A stretch of DNA of 11,158 nt from an uncultured Microbacteriaceae bacterium (GCA_946481135.1 CAMLMQ010000090.1:1-11158); one strand, 5' to 3'. Positions 1 to 6,524 are shown, numbered from the stretch's first letter. The notes: a model not told the origin generated them from the letters alone. Made by a program: numbers and translations.

Positions 1-95
1 CCCGCAAGAACCGCCGCAACGACCCCGACCGCATCGTGCTCAAGAAGTACGACCCCATCGTGCGGAAGCACGTCGAGTTCCGCGAGGAGCGCTAA
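1..95 (+). CDS. rpmG: 50S ribosomal protein L33, 3' part
   Basis: This is the C-terminal part of ribosomal protein L33, a small protein of the large ribosomal subunit; the gene begins before the window. The reading phase starts at base 3 and gives about 30 residues ending in TAA at 93-95. The segment contains the L33 signature NRRNDPDR followed by [11 protein letters not shown]. The CxxC pairs of zinc-binding L33 are absent: the last pair is replaced by D and V in YDPIVRKH. This is therefore the zinc-independent paralogue type. rpsN starts only 2 bases after the stop, so the two are cotranscribed and probably translationally coupled. In related actinobacteria rpmB usually lies just upstream, but that is outside this window. 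Family identification is very secure. Confidence 0.95.
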   Translation, partial: RKNRRNDPDRIVLKKYDPIVRKHVEFREER

Positions 96-97
96 GC

Positions 98-403
98 ATG
101 GCCAAGAAGAGCAAGATCGCGAAGAACCAGCAGCGCGCGGTGATCGTCGAGCGGTACGCCGCGAAGCGTCTCGAGCTGAAGAAGGCGCTCGTCGACCCGA
201 ACGGCACCGACGAGAGCCGCGAGGCCGCGCGCCTCGGCCTGCAGAAGCTGCCGCGCGACGCGTCGCCGGTGCGCCTGCGCAACCGCGACTCGATCGACGG
301 CCGCCCGCGCGGTGTGCTGTCCCGCTACGGCATCTCGCGTGTGCGGTTCCGCGACATGGCACACCGCGGCGAACTGCCCGGCATCACCAAGTCGAGCTGG
401 TAA
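98..403 (+). CDS. rpsN: 30S ribosomal protein S14, zinc-independent long form
   Basis: S14 is a primary component of the head of the 30S subunit, near the A site. The 101-residue length matches the long, zinc-free form; zinc-binding S14 is about 61 residues with CxxC motifs. The C-terminal half carries the family signature [20 protein letters not shown], then [15 protein letters not shown] and a terminal SSW. There is no cysteine anywhere. The ATG lies 2 bases after the rpmG stop, and the gag-gag-cgc end of rpmG supplies a purine-rich ribosome binding site (cgaggagcg). In several actinobacteria such C-minus ribosomal paralogues are Zur-regulated and replace the zinc forms under zinc starvation. 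No Zur box can be checked here because the promoter is upstream of the window. This could equally be the only S14 of the genome. Confidence 0.97.
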   Translation: MAKKSKIAKNQQRAVIVERYAAKRLELKKALVDPNGTDESREAARLGLQKLPRDASPVRLRNRDSIDGRPRGVLSRYGISRVRFRDMAHRGELPGITKSSW

Positions 404-418
404 CAGCCCACTCCATCA

Positions 419-493
419 CGCAGAGAACCCTCTCTGGCCCGAGGGAGCCCCGCACGCGGGGGTCCGAACGGTCGGAGAGGGTTCTCTGCGTTT
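419..493 (+). terminator. Rho-independent terminator after rpmG-rpsN
   Basis: A perfect 16-bp stem pairs CGCAGAGAACCCTCTC (419-434) with 475-490 and is followed by TTT at 491-493, beginning 15 bases after the rpsN stop. The 40-base loop is unusually long. It holds its own GC-rich hairpin, CCCCG at 448-452 pairing with CGGGG at 457-461, giving a branched structure. It lies between a ribosomal operon and the separately expressed HU gene. Confidence 0.85.
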
Positions 494-514
494 CCTGCAC
501 ACACGGGTCAGAAT

Positions 515-531
515 CCCCGAAATGTCCGGGG
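515..531 (+). other. Small inverted repeat upstream of HU
   Basis: CCCCG (515-519) and CGGGG (527-531) form a 5-bp stem with a 7-base loop, followed by TTT at 532-534. It could be a weak second terminator arm for rpsN. It could also be a protein-binding site, since it sits near the expected -35 position for the proposed HU promoter. Neither role is proven by the sequence. Confidence 0.35.
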
Positions 532-539
532 TTTGCTGT

Positions 540-545
540 TAGTTT
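540..545 (+). promoter_or_regulatory. Candidate -10 box for HU
   Basis: TAGTTT fits the TANNNT pattern of actinobacterial housekeeping -10 boxes and lies in a short AT-richer patch (tttgctgttagtttcaa). It would start a transcript near 552, with a leader of about 62 bases before the HU start. No convincing -35 hexamer is visible. Confidence 0.35.
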
Positions 546-555
546 CAAGGCGGTT

Positions 556-574
556 CCGGGGGCGTTTCCCCTGG
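556..574 (+). other. Hairpin in the HU mRNA leader
   Basis: CCGGGGG (556-562) pairs with CCCCTGG (568-574), including one G-U pair, around a 5-base loop. It lies 26 bases before the Shine-Dalgarno sequence. It may stabilise the 5' end of an abundant mRNA or be a site for feedback control; this is inference. Confidence 0.35.
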
Positions 575-613
575 CCGCCACCGAAACACACCAAGGTCCG
601 AGGAGGACACATC

Positions 614-895
614 ATGGCTGACATCAACAAGGCGGACCTCGTCGCCGCCATCGCCGCGGAGTCCGGCCAGGGCCAGGCTGCCGTCTCGAGCGTCATCGAC
701 TCGCTCTTCAGCGTCCTCGCGTCGTCGCTCAAGGACGGCAAGAAGGTCGCGATCCCGGGCTGGATGAGCGTCGAGGCGACCAACCGCGCCGCGCGCACCG
801 GCCGCAACCCCGCGACCGGCGAGACCATCCAGATCGCCGCGAGCAAGGGCGTGAAGATCTCGGCGGGCAGCAAGCTGAAGGCCGCGGTCAAGTAA
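614..895 (+). CDS. hup: HU-family nucleoid DNA-binding protein
   Basis: HU is a small dimeric histone-like protein that bends and compacts DNA in the nucleoid. The 93-residue product has the two N-terminal helices (about 1-38), the IPGW turn (47-50), and the beta-arm segment ATNRAARTGRNPATGETIQI (55-74), whose RNP tip intercalates into DNA. It ends in the family pattern ASKGVKISAGSKLKAAVK. The start is set by a perfect AGGAGG at 601-606, 7 bases before ATG 614; the reading frame stays open back to an in-frame ATG at 533, but that start lacks a ribosome binding site and would add sequence foreign to the family. There is no Lys/Ala-rich C-terminal tail, unlike mycobacterial HupB or streptomycete HupS. 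A terminator starts 13 bases after the stop, so this is a single-gene transcript. Confidence 0.97.
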   Translation: MADINKADLVAAIAAESGQGQAAVSSVIDSLFSVLASSLKDGKKVAIPGWMSVEATNRAARTGRNPATGETIQIAASKGVKISAGSKLKAAVK

Positions 896-908
896 GACCT
901 CGCATCGC

Positions 909-949
909 CGAAGGGCGTCGACCGTCGATGGTCGACGCCCTTCGTCGTT
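909..949 (+). terminator. Rho-independent terminator after HU
   Basis: A perfect 15-bp stem pairs CGAAGGGCGTCGACC (909-923) with 930-944 around a 6-base loop (GTCGAT), followed by a short pyrimidine-rich run tcgttctc. It starts 13 bases after the HU stop codon. The reverse strand lacks a downstream T-run and no - strand gene ends here. Confidence 0.85.
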
Positions 950-968
950 CTCGCAGCACGGGGCGACG

Positions 969-974
969 TAGGCT
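969..974 (+). promoter_or_regulatory. -10 box of a probable leaderless promoter (CopD-CtaG gene)
   Basis: TAGGCT is followed by exactly six bases (tttgcg) and then the GTG start at 981. No Shine-Dalgarno sequence is present between the HU terminator and the start. The geometry puts the transcription start on or next to the first base of the GTG. The same arrangement recurs at 3939 and 9683. No clear -35 is seen. Confidence 0.55.
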
Positions 975-980
975 TTTGCG

Positions 981-2942
981 GTGCCCCGCCTCGCCTGGAT
1001 CGCCGGCCCCGCCGCGCTCCTCGCGGCGGCCGTCGCCGGTGTCGCCGTGGCGCTCGCGATCGGTGGAGCGGCCGAGCCGACGTTGCTCGATGCCGACCGG
1101 GTGCGCCTCGTCGGCCTGCCGCTGGCGAAGCTGCTGCTCAACCTGAGCATCGCGACGGCGCTCGGCGCGTTGCTGCTGGCCCTCTTCGCCCTCGACCCCG
1201 GCAAGCCGGAGTTCGGCCGGGCCCTCGACGTCGCCGCCGCGGGCGCGGGGGCGTGGACCGTCGCGGGCGCGGTGAGCGCCTACCTGACCTTCTCGAGCAT
1301 CTACCAGTCGCGCCTGTCGTTCGACCAGCGCTACGGCCCCGAACTCGCGACCTTCCTCACGCAGCAGCCGCCGGGACGGGCCTACCTCGTGCTCGTGCTC
1401 GTCGGCGCGCTGCTCACCGTGGTGTGCTTCGCGGTGCGCAGCCCGACCCTCCTCGCCTGTGCATTCGTCGGCGCGGTGCTCGGTCTCATCCCGCTCTCAG
1501 CGGACCTCGGCCACGCGTCGTCGACGGCGAGCCATGCGCTCGCGTTCACGTCGATCTGGCTGCACACGATCTTCGCGGCCGTCTGGGTCGGGGGGTTGCT
1601 GACCCTCGTCGTGCTGCGCCCCCGCCTCGACGCCGCGCGCCTCGCCGCCGTGCTCCCGAGGTACTCGACCGTCGCGCTCGTCTGCTTCGTCGTGGTCGCC
1701 GCGTCGGGCTACGTGAGCGCCGCTATCCGCGTCGGCGACCTGCCGAACCTGCTGACGCCCTACGGCATCCTCGTCGTCGTCAAGGTCGCGGCACTCGGGG
1801 CGCTCGGGGCCTACGGCGCGGTGCAACGGCGGTTCCTCGTGCGGCGCGTGCTCGATCGACGGTCTCCGCGGTGGTTCTGGCTGCTCGTCGTCACCGAGGT
1901 CGCCGTCATGGGCGTCGCATCGGGAGTGGCGGCCGCGCTCGCCCGCACCGCGAAGCCCGTGATCGAGAGCGAGGTGCAGCCCGAGATCGCGACACCCGCC
2001 GAGATCCTCACCGAGCGACCCCTGCCGCCGGAGTTCACGCCCGACCGGTGGCTCACCGCCTGGAACTTCGACCTCGTCTGGACCCTCGTCGTCGGGTTCG
2101 GCGTCTTCTTCTACCTCGCCGGGGTCTGGCGCCTCCGTCGCCGCGGCGACCGGTGGCCGATGCACCGCCCCGTGCTATGGGTGCTCGGGATGCTCGCGCT
2201 GCTGTGGGTGACGAACGGCCCGCTCGCGGTCTACGAGCAGACCCTGTTCAGCGCCCACATGCTCGGGCACATGCTGCTCAGCATGACGATCCCCGTGCTG
2301 CTCGTGCTGAGCGCGCCGATCACCCTCGCGATGCGCGCCGTCCCGAAGCGCGACGACGGCAGCCGCGGGGTGCGCGAGTGGCTGCTGCTCGCGGTGCACT
2401 CCCGGTACGCGACGTTCCTCACGCACCCGCTCGTAGCCGGCATCCTGTTCGCCGCGTCGCTGTGGGTGTTCTACTACACGCCGCTGTTCCGGTGGGCGGT
2501 CGAGGACCACGTCGGGCACACGTGGATGATCATCCACTTCCTCCTCACGGGCTACCTGTTCGCCCAGGCACTCGTCGGCATCGATCCCGTCGCGGGGCGG
2601 CCGCCCTACCCGCTGCGACTCATCCTGCTGCTCGCGACGATGGCGATGCACGCGTTCTTCGGCCTCTCGCTCGTCACGGGACAGGGACTGCTGCTCGCCG
2701 ACTGGTTTGGGGCGATGGGGCGCGACTGGGGACCCGACCCGCTCACCGATCAGCAGAACGCGGGCGGCGTCGCGTGGAGCGTCGGCGAGATCCCGACCCT
2801 TGCGCTCGCCGTCCTCGTCGCCGTGCTCTGGAACCGCAGCGATGCACGCGATGCCAAGCGCAGCGACCGCAGAGCCGATCGCGACGGCGACGCGGAGCTC
2901 GAGGAATACAACGCGATGCTGGCGGAGCGGGCTCGACGCTAG
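981..2942 (+). CDS. CopD-like copper domain fused to CtaG-like cytochrome c oxidase assembly protein
   Basis: The 653-residue polytopic membrane protein is probably involved in copper handling for cytochrome c oxidase maturation. The N-terminal part (about 1-330) has 8 or so hydrophobic segments and a CopD-type motif WLHTIFAAVWVGG starting at W193, with H195 a likely metal ligand. The C-terminal part (about 354-620) matches the caa3-type CtaG family: HMLGH at 426-430, and D509-H510 with H513 and H519 in EDHVGHTWMIIHF, all plausible copper ligands. About 14 membrane segments are expected overall. A charged cytosolic tail of about 35 residues closes the protein. The GTG start has no ribosome binding site but sits six bases after a -10 box, so leaderless translation is likely. 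The two-domain fusion is common in actinobacteria. The stop TAG overlaps the stop of the convergent gene. Substrate is inferred from family, not shown. Confidence 0.9.
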   Translation: MPRLAWIAGPAALLAAAVAGVAVALAIGGAAEPTLLDADRVRLVGLPLAKLLLNLSIATALGALLLALFALDPGKPEFGRALDVAAAGAGAWTVAGAVSAYLTFSSIYQSRLSFDQRYGPELATFLTQQPPGRAYLVLVLVGALLTVVCFAVRSPTLLACAFVGAVLGLIPLSADLGHASSTASHALAFTSIWLHTIFAAVWVGGLLTLVVLRPRLDAARLAAVLPRYSTVALVCFVVVAASGYVSAAIRVGDLPNLLTPYGILVVVKVAALGALGAYGAVQRRFLVRRVLDRRSPRWFWLLVVTEVAVMGVASGVAAALARTAKPVIESEVQPEIATPAEILTERPLPPEFTPDRWLTAWNFDLVWTLVVGFGVFFYLAGVWRLRRRGDRWPMHRPVLWVLGMLALLWVTNGPLAVYEQTLFSAHMLGHMLLSMTIPVLLVLSAPITLAMRAVPKRDDGSRGVREWLLLAVHSRYATFLTHPLVAGILFAASLWVFYYTPLFRWAVEDHVGHTWMIIHFLLTGYLFAQALVGIDPVAGRPPYPLRLILLLATMAMHAFFGLSLVTGQGLLLADWFGAMGRDWGPDPLTDQQNAGGVAWSVGEIPTLALAVLVAVLWNRSDARDAKRSDRRADRDGDAELEEYNAMLAERARR

Positions 2943-3934
2943 TCGACGGGGTCGATGCGCAGCGTCGTGTCGTCGGCGAGGATCGTCACGAGGTAGCTCG
3001 CCGTCGCCGCGACATCCTCGTCGAGCGTCGAGACGCCCCCGTCGAAGAGCGACTGCACCTCGACGCGCACGTGGGCGACCAGTTCGGTCGAGGGCACGAG
3101 CCACCGTCCGAACTCGGCAGACGGCGTGAGTCGCACGACCGGGTGCTCGACGATCGACCACTCCGGCGGCGTCAGCACGCGGTTCGGGATGTCGCGGCCG
3201 AACGGGCATCCGGTGGGGAAGAGCACCTCCTGGGAGGCGCACGCGTCGAGGTGTGCCCGCACCTCGGCCTCGACCGCCTCGACGAAGCCGGTCGAGGGCT
3301 GCACGTCGAGGCGCGCCGACACGGCCGCACCGGGCGTCTCGACGGGGATGTCGACGTGCCGCGCCTCGAGGAAGGTCGACCGGTGGTCGGCCCGGTAGAC
3401 GCCGGGAGCGAGCAGCGCGTACTCGACCGGCTGGGCCGCCGCGACGCCGGTGACCGCCGCCACCCCGTCGAGCTCGAATCGCTGGTCGTGCTCGACGGTG
3501 AGCCGCAGCGTCGCGACGGGCGACTCGGCGAACGCCCACGCCGGGAACAGGCCGAACCGCACTCCCGCACGCTCGACCACGAACGAGCTGACGCCGTCGC
3601 CCCGGGCCGACCGCCACGCGTAGGTGACGACGGTCGTGCCGTGCGGCCCCGCCTCGGTCGACACCTCGCGGAGGGCGGCGAGTCCCGGCAACGCGTCGCG
3701 TACGAGGAAGTCGTCGCGTGCCCCCTCGGGCACCGTCACCCCGGGCAGCGCGAGGGCCCCGGCGGCGTCGCCGCGCGCCACCGCCTCGAGGTAGACGCGC
3801 ACGAACGCGGCGGGGCCGAACGTCGTCGCGTGCAGTGCGAGCACCCCGGCGGCGCCCACGCCGACCACGAGGGCGATCACCGCCAGCCAGGTTCCCACCG
3901 CGCGCCGCACCCTGGCATCCTCGCATCCAGGCAC
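2939..3934 (-). CDS. Membrane-anchored hypothetical protein
   Basis: I do not recognise a characterised family. The 331-residue product has a short basic N-terminus, one transmembrane segment or uncleaved signal anchor (about 14-34), and a large domain of roughly 295 residues likely outside the membrane. That domain is acidic, rich in beta-prone valine/threonine stretches, and carries two cysteines, C232 and C243, in CASQEVLFPTGC, which could form a disulfide. The segment CPFGRDIPNRV and the region FDGGVSTLDEDV look well ordered. The GTG start at 3934 lacks a clear Shine-Dalgarno sequence; a second GTG at 3910 (residue 9) would still leave the membrane segment intact and would relieve the tight divergent spacing. 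It is convergent with the CopD-CtaG gene, whose stop it overlaps, and divergent from the helicase. Codon use is as its neighbours, so there is no sign of recent transfer. Confidence 0.85.
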   Translation of the reverse strand: MPGCEDARVRRAVGTWLAVIALVVGVGAAGVLALHATTFGPAAFVRVYLEAVARGDAAGALALPGVTVPEGARDDFLVRDALPGLAALREVSTEAGPHGTTVVTYAWRSARGDGVSSFVVERAGVRFGLFPAWAFAESPVATLRLTVEHDQRFELDGVAAVTGVAAAQPVEYALLAPGVYRADHRSTFLEARHVDIPVETPGAAVSARLDVQPSTGFVEAVEAEVRAHLDACASQEVLFPTGCPFGRDIPNRVLTPPEWSIVEHPVVRLTPSAEFGRWLVPSTELVAHVRVEVQSLFDGGVSTLDEDVAATASYLVTILADDTTLRIDPVD

Positions 3935-3938
3935 CGCC

Positions 3939-3944
3939 TAGAGT
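3939..3944 (+). promoter_or_regulatory. -10 box of a probable leaderless promoter (helicase gene)
   Basis: TAGAGT is followed by exactly six bases (ggcccg) and the GTG start at 3951, with no Shine-Dalgarno sequence. The hexamer lies in the 16-bp gap between two divergent starts, so any -35 element would fall inside the first codons of the - strand gene. No good -35 hexamer is seen. Confidence 0.55.
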
Positions 3945-3950
3945 GGCCCG

Positions 3951-5246
3951 GTGAGCCTGCCCGAACTGTCGCCGGAACAGGCGGCGGTGGTCGCGGCGAT
4001 CGAGAACACGCGCGACCACATCTTCGTCACCGGGCGCGCGGGCACGGGCAAGTCGACGCTTCTGGAGCACCTCTCCTGGCACTCCAGCCACACGCTCGCG
4101 ATCTGCGCGCCGACCGGCGTCGCGGCGCTCAACGTCGGCGGGCAGACCATCCACTCCCTGTTCCGCCTGCCGATCGGGGTCATCGCCGACCACGACCTCG
4201 ACCAGCCGCCCGAGCTGCGCAAGCTGCTGTCGGCGATCGACACCCTCGTGATCGACGAGGTGTCGATGGTGAGCGCCGATCTGATGGATGCCATCGACCG
4301 GTCGCTGCGCCAGGCCCGGCAGCGCCCGCACGAGGCGTTCGGCGGGGTGCAGATCATCCTCTTCGGCGACCCGTACCAGCTCGCCCCGGTGCCCGGCGAC
4401 GGCGACGAGCGCGCGTACTACGCCGACCACTACCGCTCGATGTGGTTCTTCGACGCGAAGGTGTGGAACGAGGCCGACTTGCGCATCTACGAGCTCACCA
4501 CCATCCACCGTCAGCACGAGGTGGAGTTCAAGCAGCTGCTGACGGCCGTGCGGCACGGCGGTGTCACCGCCGAGATGGCGCACCGGCTCAACTCGGTGGG
4601 CGCCCGTCCCGCCCCCGCCGAAGGCGTCATCACGCTCGCGACGACGAACGCGGCGGTGCAGCGCATCAACGCGCAGGGGCTCGGCCGCCTGCCAGGTCGC
4701 GCGCTGTCGGCCGTCGCGGACGTGGACGGCGACTTCGGGTCGCGGGCGTTCCCGGCCGACGAGCGGCTCGAGCTCAAGGTCGGGGCGCAGGTGATGTTCC
4801 TGCGCAACGACACCGGCGTCGACCGGCGCTGGGTCAACGGCTCGATCGGCGAGGTCGTGAAGATCGGGCAGGGCACGGTCACGGTCGAGGTCGACGGTGA
4901 AGATCATGAGGTGCAGCCCGCGATCTGGGAGAAGTACAAGTACTCGTACTCGCCGGTCACGAAGGAGCTGCGCAAGGATGTCGTGGCCGAGTTCACGCAG
5001 TTCCCGCTGCGGCTCGCGTGGGCGGTCACCATCCACAAATCGCAGGGCAAGACCTACGACGCCGCGATCGTCGACCTCGGCCCGCGCTCGTTCGCGCCCG
5101 GGCAGACGTACGTCGCGCTGTCGCGGATCACCGCGCTCGAGGGGCTCTACCTCACGCGTCCGCTGCGGCCGAGCGACATCATCGTCGACGACAACGTGCG
5201 GCGCTTCATGTCGAAGGCGCAGGCCGTTCCGGGCATCCAGGCGTAG
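3951..5246 (+). CDS. PIF1-like superfamily 1B DNA helicase
   Basis: This is an ATP-dependent 5'-3' DNA helicase of the PIF1/RecD2-like SF1B group, 431 residues with essentially only the catalytic core. Motifs in order: Walker A GRAGTGKST (28-36); motif Ia APTGVAALNVGGQTIHSLF (53-71), typical of PIF1; Walker B LVIDEVSMV (99-107); motif III FGDPYQLAPV (138-147); the TTIHRQ segment (183-188); then a second RecA domain with TIHKSQGKTYD (360-370) and motif VI YVALSRI (387-393). An SH3-like 2B insertion probably covers about 270-345. Cellular partners are not visible; roles in G-quadruplex unwinding or replication-fork support are known for the family but only inferred here. The GTG start is supported by the -10 box six bases upstream and by the immediate start of the fold. 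It has no operon partner. Confidence 0.92.
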   Translation: MSLPELSPEQAAVVAAIENTRDHIFVTGRAGTGKSTLLEHLSWHSSHTLAICAPTGVAALNVGGQTIHSLFRLPIGVIADHDLDQPPELRKLLSAIDTLVIDEVSMVSADLMDAIDRSLRQARQRPHEAFGGVQIILFGDPYQLAPVPGDGDERAYYADHYRSMWFFDAKVWNEADLRIYELTTIHRQHEVEFKQLLTAVRHGGVTAEMAHRLNSVGARPAPAEGVITLATTNAAVQRINAQGLGRLPGRALSAVADVDGDFGSRAFPADERLELKVGAQVMFLRNDTGVDRRWVNGSIGEVVKIGQGTVTVEVDGEDHEVQPAIWEKYKYSYSPVTKELRKDVVAEFTQFPLRLAWAVTIHKSQGKTYDAAIVDLGPRSFAPGQTYVALSRITALEGLYLTRPLRPSDIIVDDNVRRFMSKAQAVPGIQA

Positions 5247-5261
5247 CCGTCGAGATGCGTC

Positions 5262-5313
5262 ATCCGCGACATTTCGCGCGGATCACGCGGCTCTGCGGGC
5301 GAAAAGTCGCGGA
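5262..5313. repeat. Imperfect inverted repeat downstream of the helicase
   Basis: The 218-bp gap between helicase and heme oxygenase holds two layered inverted repeats. A perfect 7-bp stem pairs ATCCGCG (5262-5268) with CGCGGAT (5277-5283) around an 8-base loop. A larger 18-base arm, tccgcgacatttcgcgcg (5263-5280), matches the complement of 5296-5313 at 16 of 18 positions. The two folds are mutually exclusive. There is no T-run after either arm on the + strand. It probably ends one or both convergent transcripts, but the switch-like pairing is unexplained. Confidence 0.5.
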
Positions 5314-5355
5314 CGCGGGCCCCCCGCGCCCCCGCAAGACCGCCCGGCCACCCTC

Positions 5356-5373
5356 GGCCGCCGGCGGGCGGCC
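5356..5373. terminator. GC-rich hairpin between convergent helicase and heme oxygenase genes
   Basis: GGCCGCC (5356-5362) pairs perfectly with GGCGGCC (5367-5373) around GGCG. On the + strand it is followed by caactcttactc, which is mildly pyrimidine-rich but not a true T-run. It may work as a weak bidirectional terminator. The rest of 5314-5464 holds no gene that I can support. A purine run AGGAGGGGAGG at 5387-5397 looks like a ribosome binding site but no start codon follows at a suitable distance. Confidence 0.35.
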
Positions 5374-5464
5374 CAACTCTTACTCAGGAGGGGAGGAATC
5401 GACCAGCTGCAGGCGTCGACCGCTCTCCGTGAGATTTTGGTCGCCGCCCTCGGCCACGAGAGGG

Positions 5465-6112
5465 TTACGCGGCGGCCTTCGCGGCGGAGAGGTCCTCGAA
5501 GAGCTCGGTGTTGAGGCGGTAGGCGTAGAGCACCTCGTCGATGACGCGCTCGCGCTCCGCCTCGTCCCACGCGGCGGCGTCGAGCTGCTCGCGGTAGGTC
5601 TCCTTGAACGCCTTCGGGTCGGCGATCTGGTCGAAGAGGTAGAACAGGATGCCGTTGGTCTCGAACCCGAAGTGGCGCTTCATGAGCCGCCCGATGGCCT
5701 GGCCGCCGGAGAGGTCGCCGAGGTAGCGCGTGTAGTGGTGGGCGACGAACCCGCCCGCCCATCCCTCGGCCTCGATCTCGCGGATGCGGGCCACGTAGCG
5801 GTCGGTCGTCGGCAGCGGGGTGATCTGCTGCTTCCAGTCGGCGCCGAGCAGGAACCGCAGGTCGCTCTCGAGCGCCGGCATGCGGGTGAGCTGCGCGCTG
5901 AGGAACGGGGCCGCCTCGGCGTCGTCGGCGAACCGTGCGGCGGCGGATTCGAGCGCCTCGTAGACGAAGTAGTGCTGGGCGACGAGGGCGACGTAGTCCT
6001 CGCGCGTGCCCTTGCCGGTCATGAGGTCGTGCATGAACCCGGCGCCTTCGCTCTCGCCGTGGCCGGACCACGTGCGCTCACGGAGGGCCTGCGAGAAGGG
6101 GATGACGGACAC
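5465..6112 (-). CDS. hmuO: Heme oxygenase (biliverdin-producing, HmuO type)
   Basis: Heme oxygenase opens heme with O2 and electrons to biliverdin, CO and free iron, allowing heme to be used as an iron source in the cytosol. The 215-residue length matches HmuO of Corynebacterium diphtheriae. The proximal heme ligand is H18 in RTWSGHGESEG, aligning with HmuO H20. The distal helix carries AHHYTRYLGDLSGGQ (124-138), including the flexible glycines and catalytic D133. The terminal region lacks a membrane anchor, as usual for bacterial enzymes. The GTG start has a Shine-Dalgarno GGAG five bases upstream. A DtxR/IdeR-like iron box lies immediately upstream at 6122-6140, so repression under iron-replete conditions is likely. 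The gene follows DUF4383 and DUF2470 genes on the same strand with a 33-base gap. Identity is very secure; the electron donor is not in the window. Confidence 0.95.
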   Translation of the reverse strand: MSVIPFSQALRERTWSGHGESEGAGFMHDLMTGKGTREDYVALVAQHYFVYEALESAAARFADDAEAAPFLSAQLTRMPALESDLRFLLGADWKQQITPLPTTDRYVARIREIEAEGWAGGFVAHHYTRYLGDLSGGQAIGRLMKRHFGFETNGILFYLFDQIADPKAFKETYREQLDAAAWDEAERERVIDEVLYAYRLNTELFEDLSAAKAAA

Positions 6113-6121
6113 GGGTACTCC

Positions 6122-6140
6122 AGAGGTAAGGGTTGCCTTA
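6122..6140 (-). promoter_or_regulatory. DtxR/IdeR-type iron box upstream of heme oxygenase
   Basis: On the - strand the sequence TAAGGCAACCCTTACCTCT matches the known degenerate iron-box pattern TWAGGTWAGSCTWACCTWA at 15 of 19 positions, and contains the inverted arms TAAGG and CCTTA. It ends 9 bases before the GTG, directly next to the ribosome binding site, so a bound iron-loaded repressor would block initiation or early elongation. The corynebacterial hmuO gene is a known DtxR target. This site is inferred from sequence only. Confidence 0.65.
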
Positions 6141-6145
6141 TCGTC

Positions 6146-6517
6146 TCATACCGTCGGCGCGGCTCCTAGACCGGCATTGTCTCGGCGGGCGCCCAGCCCG
6201 ACGGCGAGGTGCACGGTCGCGGCGCCGAAGAGCACCACCTCGTCGGGTGCGATGAGCGCGAGCACGTTCGTCTCCGAGCCGATCAGGAAGAGTCCGAGGT
6301 AGCCGAGCACGACCCAGGCCGTGCCGGCGGCGATGTTCGCGTGGCGTGCCGCGGCGACGCCGAGCAGGGCCGCGAGCACGAGCAGCGCGCCCGCGGCGAC
6401 GAACAGGATGCCGAGCGGCACCCTCCCGAACGCGAGCGAGAGCATCCCGTAGCCCGCGAACGCGACGCCGAGCGTGAGTGCGACGACGCGGTTCGGGGAA
6501 CGGACGAGGGTGCGCAC
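6146..6517 (-). CDS. DUF4383-like four-helix membrane protein
   Basis: The 123-residue product has four predicted transmembrane helices (about 12-31, 35-57, 61-80, 86-108) with short loops and a basic N-terminus MRTLVRSPNR. The pattern NVLAL...D...H near the last helix (N84, D92, H103) resembles the DUF4383 family, whose function is unknown. The GTG start at 6517 has no Shine-Dalgarno sequence and lies 7 bases after the DUF2470 stop, suggesting coupled translation. Downstream is heme oxygenase after 33 bases. The context hints at a role around heme or iron at the membrane, but nothing in the protein proves it: there is no obvious axial-ligand pair beyond H59 and H103. It could alternatively be a general stress membrane protein, as some DUF4383 genes are in other settings. 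Confidence 0.75.
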   Translation of the reverse strand: MRTLVRSPNRVVALTLGVAFAGYGMLSLAFGRVPLGILFVAAGALLVLAALLGVAAARHANIAAGTAWVVLGYLGLFLIGSETNVLALIAPDEVVLFGAATVHLAVGLGARRDNAGLGAAPTV

Positions 6518-6524
6518 GGCGGGA

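Noticed and set aside
1253..4900. A very long open frame on the + strand across CopD-CtaG, the hypothetical gene and the helicase
   Set aside because: It is an out-of-frame, arginine-rich translation with no domain signature, typical of GC-rich shadow frames; real genes with clear motifs cover the same bases.
2175..5036. A long open frame on the - strand opposite CopD-CtaG and the helicase
   Set aside because: The product is Arg/His/Asp-rich without motifs and is antisense to well-supported genes.
5387..5464. Small gene after the purine run AGGAGGGGAGG
   Set aside because: The nearest start (GTG 5429) is too far away and its frame runs antisense into heme oxygenase without any recognisable product.
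5018..6169. Open frame on the + strand across the helicase end and antisense to heme oxygenase
   Set aside because: No family pattern; heme oxygenase with its heme ligand and GDLSGGQ motif occupies the other strand.
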